From positions 1-52,955 of the forward strand of contig CANJDH010000021.1 in NCBI GenBank assembly GCA_947473125.1: 52,955 nt of DNA. Reading direction: 5' to 3'. Position 1 is the first letter of the stretch, and each line of letters starts with the position of its first letter. Shown here piece by piece: positions 51,638 to 52,955 of this stretch. The notes under the pieces were generated by a model. The model worked only from the letters and a program-made list of their open reading frames with translations. It was not told where the DNA came from and did no database searches. Both the position numbers and the translations under genes were made by a program. The DNA is from Burkholderiales bacterium. Its GTDB lineage: Bacteria; Pseudomonadota; Gammaproteobacteria; Burkholderiales; JAEUOS01.

Positions 51638-52864
51638 TTACAGCAGCAGGCCGCCCTGCGGTTGCAGGCCCAGCGCGCTTTGGCCGTAGGCGGCGGCATG
51701 CACGTCCCAGGTCAGCGCAATGTGCGCCGACGCAGCGTGAATGTCGCGGAACTGGCGCTGCAGCGGCAGGTTCAGCGACAAGCCGCCGGCGCCGGCAGCC
51801 GGCATCAGCGTATCAATTGCGCGCACCGCCAGTTGGGTGGCGAACGCGACATTGCGCTTCCAGCGCAGCTTGGTCTCCATGCCGGGAAACTGGTCGCGTT
51901 CGACCCCGCCTTCAAGCTCGCGCCAGTCGCTGCGCAATACCTTTTCGGCAAATTCGATGCAGGCCGACGACTCGGCGATGCGCGCCTGCACCGAGCTCAG
52001 CTCGGCCACGCGCACGCCGGTGTAGGTGCCGGCGCGCTGGCGCATGTTGGCGGTGAATTGCTCAACCGCAGCTTTGGCGGCGCCGAGCGGCACGATCGAC
52101 AGCACATAGGCAAAGGCGGCGAAAGTGGGCATCTGGAACAGCTTGTTCGGGTACAATTTTGCGCCCGGCACGTTTTGCCCGGCGGCAAACACTTCGGCAG
52201 ACATGCTGCGATGCGCAGGGACAAACGCGTCCTTGATTTCCACATCGTGGCTGCCGGTGCCGGTAAGGCCGAAAGCGCTCCAGTTGTCGAGGCTTTTGAA
52301 GTCGGCCTGCGGCACCAGGAAGAAGCGCCGCTCCGGTGCGCCGCCGGCCTGCTCGGCCATGCCGCCGACCAGCATCCAGGTTGACGCATTGACACCGCTG
52401 GCAAACGGCCAGCGGCCGGCGAGGCGATAGCCGCCCTCCACCTGGGACGCCTTGCCGCAGGGAAACGCCAGGCCGGTTGCCGCCAGCGCGTAGGGGTCGT
52501 CGTTCCACATGTCCTCTTGCGCCTGCAGTTCGAACTGGCCGACGTTCCAGGCATGCGAGGCCAGATTCGACACCACCCAGGCCGTGGACGGGCAGCCCTT
52601 GCAAATTTCCAGCACCACGTCCATCAAGTCTCCGAGGCCCAGCTCGGAACCGCCAAAGCGCGCCGGCTGCATCATGCGCAACAGGCCCGCCTCGTGCAAG
52701 TCGGCGATGGTTTCTTCCGGAACCCGACGCAGCGCTTCGGCCTGCGCGGCACGCGCGGCAATTTTCGGCACCAGCGCGGCGGCGGCCTGGCGTGCCTCGT
52801 CGGCGGTCAAACGCTTCGCCGCGGCGGGTGCCGGGTTGCGAATCGGGATCGGTTTCGCGCTCAT
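51638..52864 (-). CDS. Acyl-CoA dehydrogenase-fold flavin monooxygenase (HsaA/HpaB-like group)
   Basis: A 408-residue flavoprotein. It has the acyl-CoA dehydrogenase fold but lacks the ACAD catalytic-base signature, and PARFGGSELGLGDLMDVVLEICKG, SNLASHAWNVGQF and GRWPFASGVNASTWMLVGG resemble the two-component aromatic monooxygenases (HsaA, 4-hydroxyphenylacetate group). GTGSHDVEIKDAFVPAHRS is the middle-domain loop. These enzymes use reduced flavin supplied by a separate reductase, not visible here. The ATG at 52862-52864 has GGAGG upstream; the earlier reading extends into non-coding sequence. It heads a minus-strand set with SMP-30 and FAH-family genes. Confidence 0.82.
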   Translation of the reverse strand: MSAKPIPIRNPAPAAAKRLTADEARQAAAALVPKIAARAAQAEALRRVPEETIADLHEAGLLRMMQPARFGGSELGLGDLMDVVLEICKGCPSTAWVVSNLASHAWNVGQFELQAQEDMWNDDPYALAATGLAFPCGKASQVEGGYRLAGRWPFASGVNASTWMLVGGMAEQAGGAPERRFFLVPQADFKSLDNWSAFGLTGTGSHDVEIKDAFVPAHRSMSAEVFAAGQNVPGAKLYPNKLFQMPTFAAFAYVLSIVPLGAAKAAVEQFTANMRQRAGTYTGVRVAELSSVQARIAESSACIEFAEKVLRSDWRELEGGVERDQFPGMETKLRWKRNVAFATQLAVRAIDTLMPAAGAGGLSLNLPLQRQFRDIHAASAHIALTWDVHAAAYGQSALGLQPQGGLLL

Positions 52865-52955
52865 CGCACTGCCTCCGTTATTTATCGTTTGAAAAGTGTA
52901 GCACCGTCGGCGCGCGCGGCGCTGCTTGGCGGGGCAGAGCTTGAGACACACAACC

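Overview
This is about 53 kb of GC-rich, gene-dense DNA from a betaproteobacterium, most likely Burkholderiales. The family-level placement is inference. It rests on the glnA / DUF4124-like / ntrB / ntrC order, MetY beside a CoA-binding protein, and three 'Bug' solute-binding proteins, a family strongly expanded in Alcaligenaceae and Comamonadaceae. I see 46 intact or near-intact protein genes including one cut by the left edge, one protein gene with a frameshift at its start, and one decayed gene remnant. I see no tRNA, rRNA, CRISPR array or insertion sequence.

Region 1 (1-9531) looks like a catabolic and uptake locus. On the minus strand a MarR regulator precedes a PreA-like flavin/iron-sulfur dehydrogenase and an ATP-dependent hydantoinase subunit (HyuA, truncated). 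Facing them is a small ABM-fold monooxygenase-like protein. Beyond it is a NitT/TauT-type ABC importer operon with two permeases, two ATPases and one binding protein, headed by a DsrE-like protein. Two matching 20-bp operator-like boxes lie before marR and before preA. The inferred theme is import, ring reduction and ring opening of an N-heterocycle or related compound.

Region 2 (9754-22606) is mostly housekeeping: queG, tsaE, an AMIN-domain amidase, a GNAT protein, kup, an ArgD-like aminotransferase, prpE coupled to a response regulator with a degenerate GGDEF domain, an NlpC/P60 protein, a D-2-hydroxyacid dehydrogenase and dut. It ends in the frameshifted tail of a TRAP-transporter permease gene.

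Region 3 (22653-27849) is the nitrogen-control locus. On the minus strand glnA, a small secreted DUF4124-like protein, ntrB and ntrC follow one another, with terminators after glnA and just before ntrB. The glnA upstream region carries a sigma-54-like promoter and two NtrC-like sites. The DUF4124-like gene has a seven-A tract right after its best start codon that puts the signal peptide out of frame.

Region 4 (27850-39510) contains rhlE, a small membrane protein, metY, a CoA-binding protein, gluQ, a DUF1499 protein, a PAS-GGDEF diguanylate cyclase, a Kef-type antiporter, a MauG-like dihaem peroxidase and trhO.

Region 5 (39572-52864) is a second catabolic locus. A plus-strand run encodes a class II aldolase-like protein, a Bug protein, MmgE/PrpD, an ADP-forming acyl-CoA synthetase, a Bug protein, an acyl-CoA dehydrogenase, a UbiD decarboxylase and a third Bug protein. 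It meets a minus-strand set: a flavin monooxygenase of acyl-CoA dehydrogenase fold, an SMP-30 lactonase and a Tat-exported fumarylacetoacetate-hydrolase-family protein. This suggests degradation of an aromatic or unsaturated carboxylic acid; the substrate is unknown. A REP-like short repeat occurs three times, once inside the acyl-CoA synthetase gene.
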